Of a stretch of 64,000 bases of DNA, positions 24,538 to 34,500 are shown piece after piece. The position numbers and the translations under genes are program-made. Every line of letters begins with the position of its first letter. Position 1 is the first letter of the stretch. The stretch comes from WHSW01 sp963769945 (GTDB taxonomy: Bacteria > Actinomycetota > Thermoleophilia > Solirubrobacterales > 70-9): contig CAVYOA010000017.1 in NCBI GenBank assembly GCA_963769945.1, positions 1 through 64,000 on the forward strand, written 5' to 3'. The notes under the pieces are model-generated. The model worked only from the letters and a program-made list of their open reading frames with translations, made no database searches and was not told where the DNA came from.

Positions 24538-25353
24538 ATGATCGTTTTACTGACAAACGACGACGGCATCGGCGCCGCTGGCCTGCACGCCTTGCGACGC
24601 GCGATTGAGGAACTCGACGACGTCGACGTGCGCGTAATCGCGCCCCACACCAATCGCAGCGGCACCGCACGCTCGATCACCACGCACTCGCCGATCTGGG
24701 TCGAGGAAGTCGAGCTCGGCGACGGCGCGACCGCGTTCGTCACGGAAGGAACCCCGGTCGACTGCGTGCGCTTCGCCGACCTCGGGCTGCTCGGCGAGCG
24801 CCCGGCACTGATCGTCTCCGGCATCAACCACGGCTCAAATCTCGGCGACGACGTCACCTACTCCGGCACCGTCGCCGCCGCCTTCGAGGGATTGTTGCTT
24901 GGCATTCCGGCCGTGGCTACCTCACAGCAGGCTGAGATTGGCGGCATGGGCTACGCCGGGCGGCATTTCGACTTCACCACCTCGGCCGCCGTTACCCGCG
25001 AGGTTGTGCGCAAGGTGATCGCTGAGCCGCTGCCGGGAAGCACCCTGATCAACATCAACTGCCCGGCTGGAGAGCTCAAGGGGGTCGAGCTGACCAGACT
25101 CGGCAAACGCCTCTATAACGACGAGCTCAAGCTCGTCGAGGAGGACGAGAACGGCCGGCGCCGGTACTCAATCTACGGCTATGAGCCCTCGTTCGAGGAC
25201 GAGCAGGGCACCGATCTCGCTGCCGTCGCGCGCGGTCGCGCCGCGATCACTCCGATCCACTTCGACCTCACCGACCGGGGCGAGCTCGAACGACTGGCCG
25301 ACTGGGATCTCGACTCGCTCGCTGCCGGGCTCGACGTGGCCACGCCTGGATGA
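24538..25353 (+). CDS. surE: 5'/3'-nucleotidase SurE
   Basis: SurE dephosphorylates nucleoside 5'- and 3'-monophosphates and is metal dependent. MIVLLTNDDGIGAAG gives the metal Asp8-Asp9 pair, APHTNRSGTARSIT the Ser loop and VSGINHGSNLGDDVTYSGTV the Asn loop, all diagnostic. The 271-residue length is normal. Its stop overlaps the ligA start. Confidence 0.96.
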   Translation: MIVLLTNDDGIGAAGLHALRRAIEELDDVDVRVIAPHTNRSGTARSITTHSPIWVEEVELGDGATAFVTEGTPVDCVRFADLGLLGERPALIVSGINHGSNLGDDVTYSGTVAAAFEGLLLGIPAVATSQQAEIGGMGYAGRHFDFTTSAAVTREVVRKVIAEPLPGSTLININCPAGELKGVELTRLGKRLYNDELKLVEEDENGRRRYSIYGYEPSFEDEQGTDLAAVARGRAAITPIHFDLTDRGELERLADWDLDSLAAGLDVATPG

Positions 25354-27371
25354 GCGAGGCGACGCCGGCGAAGCGCGCGGCTGAGCTGCGGCGTGAGATC
25401 GCCGAGGCCGATCACCGCTACTACGAGCTCGACGACCCGACGATCGGCGACGACGAATACGACGCGCTGATGGGCGAGCTGCGCGCGATCGAGGAGGCCG
25501 AGCCCGATCTGATCACCCCCGACTCGCCGACCCAGCGCGTCGGTGGCCGCCCAACCGATCGCTTCGAGCAGGTGCGACACCTCGAGCAGATGCTCTCGCT
25601 TGGCAATGCCCGCGGCGCCGACGAGTTTCGAGCCTGGGAAGGCCGGCTGCTGAACCGCCTCAAGCGCCTCGACATCGCACCCGAGGAGCTCGTTTTCGTC
25701 TCCGAGCCGAAGATCGACGGGATCGCGATCTCGCTGCTCTACCGCGAGGGAAAGTTCGTCCGTGGCGCCACCCGGGGCGATGGCGTCATCGGCGAGAACG
25801 TGACCAAGAACCTGAAGACGATCAGCGCGATCCCGCACACGATCGAAGACGCACCGGCGTCGATCGAGATCCGCGGCGAGATCTACTTCCCGCGCAGCGG
25901 CTTCGTCGAGCTCAACACCCGTCGCGCTTCCGAGGGTCTCGCGACCTTCGCCAACCCCCGCAACGCGACCGCGGGCACGATCCGCCAGCTCGACCCCGAG
26001 ATCACCGCCTCGCGCCCGCTCTCGCTGTGGAGCTACGGGATCGGTGGCCACGAGGGGATCGAGTTCGACAGCCACTCGGCCGAGCTCGAGTGGATGCGCA
26101 AGCGCGGCTTCCCGGTCAACGGCGACATCGCCGTCCATGAGGAGGCTGACGAGGTCGTCGAGCGCTGTGAGTGGTGGGAACAGCGCCGCGAGTCACTCGA
26201 CTTCGAGATCGACGGCGTCGTCGTCAAGGTCGATCAGCGCCGGCTCTGGCGCGAGCTCGGCGTCACCGGCCGCGAGCCGCGCTGGGCGATCGCGTGGAAG
26301 TTCCCACCGATCACCGCGACGACGAAGCTGAACAAGATCGTCTGGAACGTCGGGCGCACCGGGCGCATGCTTCCGTTCGCGATGCTCGAGCCCGTGCATG
26401 TCGGCGGCGTCACCGTCTCCACGGCCACGCTTCACAACGAGGAGGATCTGGCGAAGAAGGACGTTCGCCAAGGCGACGAGGTTGTCGTCACGCGTGCCGG
26501 CGACGTGATTCCGCAGGTGATCGCGCCGCTGATTCAGCGGCGCAAGGGCAAGCGGCTGAAGAAGGCCAAGCCGCCGCAGGAATGCCCGATGTGCAAAACG
26601 CCAACCATCAAGGCCGCCGACGCCGTGTGGACGATCTGCCCCAATCGCCGTGGCTGTCCTGGTCAGAACTTCCAGCTCGTCAAGCACTTTCGCGGCGCCA
26701 TGGACATCGAGGGCCTGGGGGAGAAGAACGTGATGCGCTTTCTCGACGAGGGCCTGATCACCGACCCGGCGTCGATCTTCGACCTCAGCGCCGATCAGAT
26801 CGCCGAGCTCGACGGTTTTGGCGAGACCTCGGCGCGGGCGCTGGTGGTCGAGATCGAGCGCTCGAAGCAGAGCCCGTTCGGGCGAGTGCTCTACGCGCTC
26901 GGCCTGCCCGGGATCGGCTGGGTCAACGCGAGCGCGATCGCCGAGCACTTCGGCTCGATGGACCGCTTGCTCGAAGCCGACACCGAGGCGATCACCGCGG
27001 TCGAGGGCATCGGCCCGATCCTCGCTGAGTCGTTGCGCGAGGAGCTCGCCGACGAGGCGATCATCGAGCTGATTGGCCGCCTGCGCGAGCGAGGCCTGCG
27101 CTTCGAGCTCTCCGAGGCCGAGCGAAGCGCCGAGGACGGGCCGCTGAGCGGGAAAACGTTCGTTCTCACCGGAACCCTGCCCGAGCTCTCGCGCGAGCAG
27201 GCGACGAAGATGATCCAGGCCGCTGGCGGCAAGGTGACGGGCTCGGTCTCGAAAAAGACCGACTACCTGGTTGCCGGCGACTCGCCCGGCTCGAAGCTGG
27301 CGAAGGCGGAGGAGGTCGGGACCGAGATCCTCGACGAGGACGGGCTCAAGTCGATCGTCGATGGCGGATGA
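25350..27371 (+). CDS. ligA: NAD-dependent DNA ligase
   Basis: LigA seals nicks during replication and repair using NAD+. The 673-residue protein has an Ia domain (RYYELDDPTIGDDEYDALM) and an adenylation domain with Lys121 in EPKIDG. An OB fold (GRTGRMLPFAMLEPV) is followed by a four-Cys zinc finger (CPMCKT then CPNRRGCPGQ), helix-hairpin-helix repeats and a C-terminal BRCT domain (LSGKTFVLTGTLPELSREQA). GTG or ATG usage aside, the start overlaps surE by four bases, suggesting coexpression. Confidence 0.97.
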   Translation: MSEATPAKRAAELRREIAEADHRYYELDDPTIGDDEYDALMGELRAIEEAEPDLITPDSPTQRVGGRPTDRFEQVRHLEQMLSLGNARGADEFRAWEGRLLNRLKRLDIAPEELVFVSEPKIDGIAISLLYREGKFVRGATRGDGVIGENVTKNLKTISAIPHTIEDAPASIEIRGEIYFPRSGFVELNTRRASEGLATFANPRNATAGTIRQLDPEITASRPLSLWSYGIGGHEGIEFDSHSAELEWMRKRGFPVNGDIAVHEEADEVVERCEWWEQRRESLDFEIDGVVVKVDQRRLWRELGVTGREPRWAIAWKFPPITATTKLNKIVWNVGRTGRMLPFAMLEPVHVGGVTVSTATLHNEEDLAKKDVRQGDEVVVTRAGDVIPQVIAPLIQRRKGKRLKKAKPPQECPMCKTPTIKAADAVWTICPNRRGCPGQNFQLVKHFRGAMDIEGLGEKNVMRFLDEGLITDPASIFDLSADQIAELDGFGETSARALVVEIERSKQSPFGRVLYALGLPGIGWVNASAIAEHFGSMDRLLEADTEAITAVEGIGPILAESLREELADEAIIELIGRLRERGLRFELSEAERSAEDGPLSGKTFVLTGTLPELSREQATKMIQAAGGKVTGSVSKKTDYLVAGDSPGSKLAKAEEVGTEILDEDGLKSIVDGG

Positions 27372-27407
27372 TCTGTGACGAGACCGCGCTGCGGCCGTAG
27401 AACCGAC

Positions 27408-29310
27408 ATGAGCTTCTTCGCCAACAGGTGTCTTGCCCTGGGATCGGTTGCAATCGTCGCCGTGGTTGCGATCGCGGCCGCAGTCGGGATCGGCTCCACG
27501 GCTGGCGCTCAGCCGCCCGCGCAACAGAGCTTTGCCCAGCTCGGCGCGAAGGGCGCGTTGCAGCCATTTGGGTCATGCGATCGCCTGCGCGGCTACCTGC
27601 GGCGCAACGCTGCCAATCTGAAGGGCGAAATGGCGGAGGTGCCGATCGGAGTCGGGGCCGCCACCGCCGACGAGGCCGGCGACGCCTCCAGCGCCGCCCC
27701 GAGCGCCAACTCGCCGACGAACGTGCAGGAAGCGGGGGTCGACGAGCCCGACATCGTCAAGGCGCGCGGCTCGACGGTGTTCGCGATCACCCGTAACCGG
27801 CTTCGCGCCGCCGACGTCAGCGGCGACGTGCCCGCGGTTGTCGACTCGATCGTCCTCCCCGACGGGCCCGGCGAGGTCTCCTACGCCGACGACCGCCAGC
27901 TGCTGCTCTTCGGTGATCGAGCGCTGGTGATCTCGCGCGTCTACGGCGGCGCCGTCCCCGGCGGGATTGCCGAGGGGGTGGCGCCCAGCGAGATCGCGAT
28001 CGGCGGCGAGCCAAAGACCCTGCTGACCGAGGTCGACGTCAGCAATCCCGCGGCAATGGCGATCCTGAGCTCGACCACGGTCAACGCCGGCTACGTCAGC
28101 GCCCGCCAAAGCGGGCGCACGGCTCGCGTCGTTCTCTCCAGCTACCCGCAGGCGCCGGTTGCCGAGCGCGGCCACGGTCGCGCCTTTCTGCCCAGCGCGG
28201 TGAGCAACGACCGCGTCGCCGCACAAGACCAAGAAGCGCAAGCTGCTGGGCTGCGCCGACGTCCGCCGCCCGAGGCGCTTCTCCGGCGGCGAGATGCTCA
28301 GCGTGGTGACGATCGATCTCGCCAAGGGCCTGCCGGCGATCGACACCGACGCCGTCGTCGCCGGTGGCGAGGTCGTCTACAGCTCGCCCAGCAGTCTTTT
28401 CGTCGCCACCCAGCGTTGGCTCAGCCCCGAGGCGCAGGCAGAGGCGATCTCAGGCGTGCGGACCCAGATCCATCGCTTCGATGTCAGCGATCCCAGCGCG
28501 ACCTCCTATGTCGCCACCGGCGCGGTCGACGGGTTCATGCTGAGCCAGTGGTCGATGTCCGAGCACGAGGGTGTGTTGCGGGTGGCGAGCACGACCTCGC
28601 CGCCTTGGACGCAGGGAGGTGAGATCGGCGAGAGCGAGAGCTTCGTAACGACGCTGGCGACAGCCGGCGATCGCCTCGTCGAGGTCGGCCGAGTTGGCGG
28701 CATCGGGCGCGGCGAGCAGATCTACGCTGTCCGCTTCATCGGCGATGCCGGCTACGTCGTCACCTTTCGCCAGGTCGATCCGCTGTACACGCTCGACCTC
28801 TCCGACGCGGCCAAGCCCCGCGTCGCCGGCGAGCTCAAGATCCCTGGCTACTCCGCGTATCTGCACCCGGTCGGCGACGGCCTCCTGCTCGGGGTCGGCC
28901 AGGACGCAAACGAGGACGGAGTCACGACCGGCGTCCAGGTTTCGCTGTTCGACGTCTCCGACCCGGCGGCGCCGACGCGCCTGAGCCAGGTTGGGCTCGG
29001 CAAGGCGACGACCACCGAGGTCGAATACGACCACCACGCCTTTACCTACGTGGCCGAGACCGGATTGGTCGTGCTGCCGCTGGAGGACTGGGATGCGACC
29101 GCGGCGGGCTTCTACGGTGCGGTGGGCGTCCGCGTCGATGGCGCCGGCGCGCTGGCGAGCACCGAGCGCACGAGCCATGGGGGTTACGACGCCGCGATCC
29201 GCCGCTGCGTTGTCGTCGATGGGCGCCTGTTCACGGTTTCGGCAAAGGCGATCGCCGAGCACGATCCGGGCACGCTCGACCAATTTGGACTAACCCGTTT
29301 CAAGGGCTGA
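27408..29310 (+). CDS. Secreted beta-propeller-domain protein (one frameshift near 28220)
   Basis: A secreted protein of about 630 residues of the bacterial beta-propeller family. ATG 27408 starts a signal peptide (MSFFANRCLALGSVAIVAVV and a TAGAQ-type site). The family hallmark NVQEAGVDEPDIVKA follows, then propeller blades including YVTFRQVDPLYTLDLSD and YDHHAFTYVAETGLVVLPL. The frame changes by one base at about 28205-28230, after which DVRRPRRFSGGEMLSVVTID continues. The role is unknown; relatives are cell-surface proteins. Confidence 0.82.
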
Positions 29311-29403
29311 ACTCAAGCTCCGCCCGGGCGAGGTCGATGAACAGGCGCGGGGATCGCGCCGCGCTGCGCTCGCGATCTCGCAACGGGACGGGCTCACTGA
29401 GAT

Positions 29404-29871
29404 ATGACCACGATCAAGAGCAAAGCCGGGCGCGACGAGCGCGGATTTACCATGGTCGAGCTGCTCGTCGTCATGCTGATCCTCGGGCTCCTCGCGGCGA
29501 TCGCAATTCCTTCCTTCTTTAGCCAGCGCGACAAGGCGAAGGACGCCGAGGCAAAGGGCGCTGCGCGCTCGGCGCAGACGGCGATCGAGATCTACGCGAC
29601 TGAGAACGACGGCGCCTACGACGGCGCCACCTTGGCGAAGCTGAAGACGATCGAGCCGATCCTGCCTGATGCGCCGGTGGCCGGCAACGCGGAGGTGGGC
29701 CTGGAGCTGGCCGACACCGATGGCACCGGCTCGCCCAGCGCAACCGGGTACCGAGTCACGGTGACCTCGACCACAGGCAGCACGTTCTCGGTCGCGCGGG
29801 CGGGCTCGACCTTCACCTTTCCATGCACGAGCGCGGGCTCGAGCGGCTGCTCGGGCACGAGCTGGAACTAG
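29404..29871 (+). CDS. Type IV prepilin-like protein
   Basis: A 155-residue prepilin. A short basic leader ends DERG, then FTMVELLVVMLILGLLAAIA, the classical type III signal with Glu at +5 and a hydrophobic helix; prepilin peptidase would cut after Gly. The rest is a small globular domain with Cys near the C-terminus (FPCTSAGSSGCSG) that could form a disulfide. No pilus assembly gene is nearby. The stop codon shares the CTAG tetranucleotide with the dacB stop on the other strand. Confidence 0.88.
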   Translation: MTTIKSKAGRDERGFTMVELLVVMLILGLLAAIAIPSFFSQRDKAKDAEAKGAARSAQTAIEIYATENDGAYDGATLAKLKTIEPILPDAPVAGNAEVGLELADTDGTGSPSATGYRVTVTSTTGSTFSVARAGSTFTFPCTSAGSSGCSGTSWN

Positions 29872-31172
29872 GGCCGATAGCGCGCGATCGCGGCCGCCAT
29901 GCGGTCCTGGGCGCTGCGCGCTGCGTCGACGTTGACGCCGTTGTTGAGGACCGAGAAGGCGATCGTGTGGTTGCCGGCATCGCAGTAGCCCGATAGGGCC
30001 GAGACGCCGTCAAGCGTCCCGGTCTTGGTCGCGCAGTTGCCCTCGGCGGCGGTGCCGCGCATGCGGTCGGCGACCGTTCCCTCGCGCCCGGCGATCGGCA
30101 GCGAGTCGCGAAAGGCCGCGGCGCCTGTTCCGTTCGTCGTCATGCCCACGAGCAGGTCGCCGATCTCGCCTGGCGAGACGTTGTTCTTGCGCGAGAGCCC
30201 GGAGCCGTCGACCGCCTGCACGTCGCTGCCGAGCGAGTTGGCGAATCGCTCGACGGCGGCGGCCCCACGCTTGCGAGTACCAGTCTTGCCCGTCGCCGCG
30301 CCGACGCGCTTGAGCAGCATTTCGGCGAAGAAGTTGTTCGAGGGCACATTGGTCTCCTCGATCAACGCTTTCACCGGCGGCGAGGCGACCGACGCAAGCG
30401 GCTCTTCTGAGAGCTCGGCGTCGGTCAGCTCTGTCCGCCCGACCCGGCCGCCGATCTTGACGCCGCGCTTTCGCAGCGCGTTCTTCAGTCCCTTGGCGGC
30501 GACCAGCTCGGGGTTGGAGGCATAGGAACCGCCGTCGTAGCCGTTGTTGAACGAGAGGCCCGAGAGCGGGCTCAGGTCGGGACCGTCGCGGCGGATGCGG
30601 TCGAAGATCGTGTCGTCGGCGAGGATGCGACCGCTGATCCGCTCGACGCCGGCCTGCGCGATGTTCTGTGCGAGCGTGGCAACTCGGGTCACGGGCTGGT
30701 CGGCTGCCCGGCCAAAGCGCGCCGTGCCGAAGGCCGGGTCGCCATCGCCGACGATGACGAGGTCGCCGTCGAGCAGCGACTGCCCCGCACCACCGAGCTT
30801 GCCGACCGCGTACGCGCGTGTTTCCAGCCGCCCCTCGGCACCGAACTCACCGAGAAACGCCGCGGTCGTGAACAGCTTCTGATTCGACGCCGGGACGCGC
30901 TCGGTCGAGGCGTTGGAGGCGAACAACGGCTCGTTGGAGCCGGCGTCGGTGTCGAGAACCCAGGCGCCGCTGGAGCCGCCGGCGCTCGCCAGCGCCTGCG
31001 AGAGTTCGCTGCGCAGCTGCGACGCCGAGAGCGCACGCTGGGACGCCTCGGGCGTCCCTGGGCGAGCGACAGGCGTGCGCCCGCCGTCGTCGACCGGGGA
31101 ACCGGCAATGGCGACGCCGGGCGCCACGAGCGCCAGCGCAATCCAGGCAAGCAGTGAGCAGATTCGCGACAT
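29868..31172 (-). CDS. dacB: D-alanyl-D-alanine carboxypeptidase/endopeptidase (PBP4, S13 family)
   Basis: A 434-residue secreted penicillin-binding protein that trims peptidoglycan. Signal peptide residues 1-24 are followed by SxxK as Ser96-Asn-Gln-Lys99. SxN lies in VPSNNFFAEMLLK and KTG in CATKTGTLDGVSAL. The long insert between SxxK and SxN is typical of S13 enzymes. The ATG at 31172 is chosen because a signal peptide starts there; the open frame upstream is unrelated. Divergent from the patatin gene, with palindrome B copy 1 between. Confidence 0.9.
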   Translation of the reverse strand: MSRICSLLAWIALALVAPGVAIAGSPVDDGGRTPVARPGTPEASQRALSASQLRSELSQALASAGGSSGAWVLDTDAGSNEPLFASNASTERVPASNQKLFTTAAFLGEFGAEGRLETRAYAVGKLGGAGQSLLDGDLVIVGDGDPAFGTARFGRAADQPVTRVATLAQNIAQAGVERISGRILADDTIFDRIRRDGPDLSPLSGLSFNNGYDGGSYASNPELVAAKGLKNALRKRGVKIGGRVGRTELTDAELSEEPLASVASPPVKALIEETNVPSNNFFAEMLLKRVGAATGKTGTRKRGAAAVERFANSLGSDVQAVDGSGLSRKNNVSPGEIGDLLVGMTTNGTGAAAFRDSLPIAGREGTVADRMRGTAAEGNCATKTGTLDGVSALSGYCDAGNHTIAFSVLNNGVNVDAARSAQDRMAAAIARYRP

Positions 31173-31237
31173 CGATCTCAGGCTAGAACACGCCCGGGCG
31201 CGCTTCGCTGCGAGCCAGACGCCCAAAAGCAACGGGC

Positions 31238-31282
31238 CGAGCGGCAGAAAACGCCAAACTATTTGGCGAAATCTGCCGTTCG
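31238..31282. repeat. Palindromic repeat family B, copy 1
   Basis: A 45-base palindrome. Outer arms CGAGCGGCAGA / TCTGCCGTTCG and inner arms CGCCAAA / TTTGGCG are separated by a symmetric three-base AAA/AAA internal loop and a CTA hairpin loop. It lies between the divergent dacB and patatin starts. ATTTGGCGAAATCTGCCG is identical to 18 bases of copy 3. Confidence 0.85.
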
Positions 31283-31347
31283 ACGAGGCTGGACGCCCGC
31301 GGCGCGCCTGCGCCGGCGCCGCGCCGATTGCGATACTTGGCTCAGGC

Positions 31348-32646
31348 ATGGGCAAGGTTGTCGATATCGAGACCGCTGCGAGCGAGTCTTCGAGCGCTCG
31401 CCGTGGGCGCCGGCGCAAGCCGTCGAAGACGGCGCTCGTGCTTGGTGGAGGCGGCTTCACAGGCGGCGTCTATGAGATCGGAGCCCTGCGGGCGATCGAC
31501 CTGCTGGCCACGAACCGGACCGTGAACCAGTTCGACGTCTACGTCGGCACCAGCGCCGGCGCCTTCGTTTCCAGCCTCGTTGCCAACGGCGTCACGCCCG
31601 AGGAGATGATGCGGGTGCTCAACCGCAACCTGCCCTCGCCGCTGCGCGACATCGACCTCGGCACCCTGCTTCAGCCCAACTACCGCGGCTTCATCGGCGG
31701 CGCGCTGACCTTCCCATTCAAGCTCGCCAACGTCGTTCGCGAGCTCGCCCAGAACATCGGCGAGGTCTCGGCGGTCGATCTCGCCACCGGCCTCGCCTCC
31801 GCACTGCCCAATGGCATCTACACAGCCGCTGGCATCGAACGCTACGTCGCGGAGGTCCTCGCCGACCCCGACCGCTCCAACGACTTTCGCATGCTCGAGC
31901 GCGAGCTCTATCTGATCGCCACCGACCTCGACACGACCGAGCGCGTCGTCCTGGGGGAGGGCGAGTGGGCCGATGTACCGATTTCGAATGCGGTCGCGGC
32001 CTCCGGGGCGCTGCCGGGGATCTACGAGCCGGTCGAGATCAACGGACGTGAGTTCATCGATGGCGGCATTCTCTCGACCACGAACGTCGACGTCGCGATC
32101 GAGCGCGGGGCCAAGTTCGTCGTTGTCATCAACCCGCTCGTCCCCTATGTCAACGACTTTCAGAAGAACATTCCCACGGTCACCGGCTCGCGGGCGCGGC
32201 GCGTATCTGACATGGGCGTGGTCGCGATCGCCAACCAGACCTTTCGCCTGCTCTCGCACGATCGCCTGCACCGCGCGGTCGAGATCTGGGAGGAGCGCTA
32301 CCCCGGCGTCGACATCATCCTGATCGAGCCCGAGCTCGACGACGAGCTCATGTTCGGCACCTCGATCCTCGACTACAGCGCGCGCCTGCAGATCGCCAAG
32401 CACGGCTTCGAGTCGGTGACGATGAAGCTCGCGCTCGACTACGAGCGCTACAAGACGATCGCCGAGCGCCATGGCATCGAGATCTCCGCGCGCCGGGTTC
32501 GCCACGTGCTCGCCCAGGTCGAGCGCGAGCGCGAGAAGATGCCGGCGTGGCGCCGGGTGCTCGAGCTCACCAACGCGGCGCTGCTGCGCGGCGGGCCGCG
32601 ACCGGTGCCAGAGGCAGACGAAGCCGAAGCCGCTGAGGCCGAGTAG
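31348..32646 (+). CDS. Patatin-like phospholipase
   Basis: A 432-residue patatin-family serine lipid hydrolase. The oxyanion loop is GGGGFTGGVYEIGAL (residues 33-47), the nucleophile Ser69 lies in GTSAG, and the catalytic Asp in FIDGG. The N-terminus is Ser/Arg-rich without a signal peptide, so it is probably cytoplasmic or peripheral. ATG 31348 was chosen because family similarity begins shortly after. The C-terminus is acidic (EADEAEAAEAE). It converges with the sulfatase gene. Confidence 0.88.
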   Translation: MGKVVDIETAASESSSARRGRRRKPSKTALVLGGGGFTGGVYEIGALRAIDLLATNRTVNQFDVYVGTSAGAFVSSLVANGVTPEEMMRVLNRNLPSPLRDIDLGTLLQPNYRGFIGGALTFPFKLANVVRELAQNIGEVSAVDLATGLASALPNGIYTAAGIERYVAEVLADPDRSNDFRMLERELYLIATDLDTTERVVLGEGEWADVPISNAVAASGALPGIYEPVEINGREFIDGGILSTTNVDVAIERGAKFVVVINPLVPYVNDFQKNIPTVTGSRARRVSDMGVVAIANQTFRLLSHDRLHRAVEIWEERYPGVDIILIEPELDDELMFGTSILDYSARLQIAKHGFESVTMKLALDYERYKTIAERHGIEISARRVRHVLAQVEREREKMPAWRRVLELTNAALLRGGPRPVPEADEAEAAEAE

Positions 32647-32647
32647 C

Positions 32648-32666
32648 GAGCCGGCCGAGTCGGCTC
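32648..32666. terminator. Hairpin between convergent patatin and sulfatase genes
   Basis: GAGCCG and CGGCTC form a 6-base stem with a 7-base loop in the 18 bases between convergent stop codons (it overlaps the sulfatase stop by two bases). Position fits a bidirectional terminator; no T-run is present. Confidence 0.4.
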
Positions 32667-34488
32667 AGTCGCAGATCCGGATCGCCTTCTGCAGGCTGAG
32701 CGCCCGCCCGTCGAGCGTCTCGGCAATCGCTCGCACCTCCGGCTTGCGGCCACGCCGCAAGAGCTTCGGGCGCAGCTGCGCCTTGAACGGGCCGACGCGG
32801 TCGCGACCGCTGAGCTTCGCGCCGACGCGGAAGCTGACCTCGGTCAGCGTCGCGGCGTCGGGTCCGCGCACGCGGGCGAGGAAGTCCTTGGCCGAGCGGC
32901 AACTGCGTCCGTTCTCGCGCTGCGAACGGGGCAACTTCAGCTTCAGCGCCGGCTTCTGGCGACAGCCGGCGCCGCTGCATGTGCGCAGCGAAGCGAGCCG
33001 GGCCGCAAGCGCGGCTTGGGCGGGGACGTAGGCCGGGTTTCCGGCAACGTTGGTGAGCTGGAAGGGGTCGAGCTCCATGTCGTAGAGCTCGACCTCGCCG
33101 GTGCCGTTCTCGACGTAGGCGTAGCGCGCGTTTCGCACGGCGTTGTAGACGACGCCCGGGATGCCCTCCTCGTCGTCGGCCGAGCTGTACTGCTCGATCA
33201 GCAGCTCGCGCCCGCGCAGGCGCTCGGGATGCTCGGCTGAGGGCAGCAGCGAACGTCCGTCGACCGCGAGGCCGGCGCTGGCGCCGGCAGCATCGAGCAC
33301 CGTCGGTGCGATGTCGGCGTTCGCCGAGAGATCGGTGACCGTCTTGCCCTCTGTAACGCCGGGCCCGCGAATCAGCATCGGCACCCGGATCGCCTCGTCA
33401 TAGACGCGGTTCTTGCCGGTCATGATCCGGTGCTCGCCGTGAAAGAAGCCGTTGTCGGCGGTGTAGACGATAAGCGTGTTGTCGAGCTCGCCCGACGCTT
33501 CGAGCGCGTTGACGATGCGCTCGATGCCCTCGTCGATCGCCAGCAGCGACTCAAGCCGGCAGCGATAGTCGCGCGTCGTCTCGGCGATCTGGGCGCTGGT
33601 CAGCGCCGGGCGGGTCGCGATCCCCTGCGGCTTGTCGGCGACATCTGCCTCGTTGAAGTTGGGCGGCGCGGGCAGCGGCGTGGAGCCAAAGGCGCCGATG
33701 TGGCGAACTGCCGGCTTCGCTGTCGTCTCACAACGCGTCGGTGTCTCGTTCGGGCCGGCGTTGGGGCCGCCGGAGTGAGGGGCGAGGTAGGCGACCGAGA
33801 GGAAGAAGGGCTGGGCCTCTGGAGCGCGACGGCCGATCAGCTCAACCGCCTTATCGGTGTAGACGTCGGTCGAGTAAAGCGCCGGGTTCGCGGGCGCATC
33901 GGGGTTGGCATTGTTCGAGCCGTAAGTGTTGATCTGGCCGTCTTCGAGCAGTTGGTAGCCGTAGAAGGTGTAGGTGCGCTTGGAGCCGTGCCACTCCGAC
34001 CAGCCGTCGGGCACGCCGACTGCGCTCGACTCGTAACCGTTGAGGAACTTGCCGATGTGGGACGTGTAGTAGCCGGCGCGCTGCATCCACACCGGCAGCG
34101 TCTCGGCGAGGTTGAGACGATCGAAGCCGCCCTGGGGTGGGGCATTGCCGAGTACCTGGTGGTTGTGGGCGTACTGGCCGGTGAGATAGGTCGCGCGCGA
34201 GGGACAGCAAAGCGGCCAGTTGGTGAAGTTGTTGGCGAAGGTGGTGCCGCGGTCGCCGAGCATGCTCTCGGTTTTTGGCATCTGCGCCATCGAGGCCTGC
34301 GTCTGGTCGTCGGACATGACGACGACGACGTTGGGCTTGGATGCGTTACCGCCGCCGCCCTGGCCCGCAGCGGGCTCGGTCGAATCGCCGGCACCCGCGG
34401 CGGCGAGAACCACCGCCGCGAGCACGGCCACCCCCGCAGTGACCTCCCTCATCCTTCCCATGCTCCGGAAACCCTGGGCCGCGGGCAA
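32665..34488 (-). CDS. Sulfatase, formylglycine type
   Basis: A 607-residue secreted type I sulfatase. After a hydrophobic signal segment, metal ligands appear in VVVVMSDDQ (Asp60, Asp61). The formylglycine motif C-C-P-S-R-A-T-Y-L-T-G has Cys94 as the modified residue, followed by YTSHIGKFLNGY and TADNGFFHGEHRIMTGKNRVYDE. It would need a formylglycine-generating enzyme, not found here. The C-terminal 120 residues are basic and Cys-containing and do not belong to the core. Start could also be Met13. Substrate unknown. Confidence 0.9.
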   Translation of the reverse strand: MPAAQGFRSMGRMREVTAGVAVLAAVVLAAAGAGDSTEPAAGQGGGGNASKPNVVVVMSDDQTQASMAQMPKTESMLGDRGTTFANNFTNWPLCCPSRATYLTGQYAHNHQVLGNAPPQGGFDRLNLAETLPVWMQRAGYYTSHIGKFLNGYESSAVGVPDGWSEWHGSKRTYTFYGYQLLEDGQINTYGSNNANPDAPANPALYSTDVYTDKAVELIGRRAPEAQPFFLSVAYLAPHSGGPNAGPNETPTRCETTAKPAVRHIGAFGSTPLPAPPNFNEADVADKPQGIATRPALTSAQIAETTRDYRCRLESLLAIDEGIERIVNALEASGELDNTLIVYTADNGFFHGEHRIMTGKNRVYDEAIRVPMLIRGPGVTEGKTVTDLSANADIAPTVLDAAGASAGLAVDGRSLLPSAEHPERLRGRELLIEQYSSADDEEGIPGVVYNAVRNARYAYVENGTGEVELYDMELDPFQLTNVAGNPAYVPAQAALAARLASLRTCSGAGCRQKPALKLKLPRSQRENGRSCRSAKDFLARVRGPDAATLTEVSFRVGAKLSGRDRVGPFKAQLRPKLLRRGRKPEVRAIAETLDGRALSLQKAIRICD

Positions 34489-34500
34489 AGTTTCGTCGAC

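Noticed and set aside
30913..31347. In-frame extension of the patatin gene upstream of 31348
   Set aside because: It runs antisense through dacB and through palindrome B1; patatin similarity starts only after ATG 31348.
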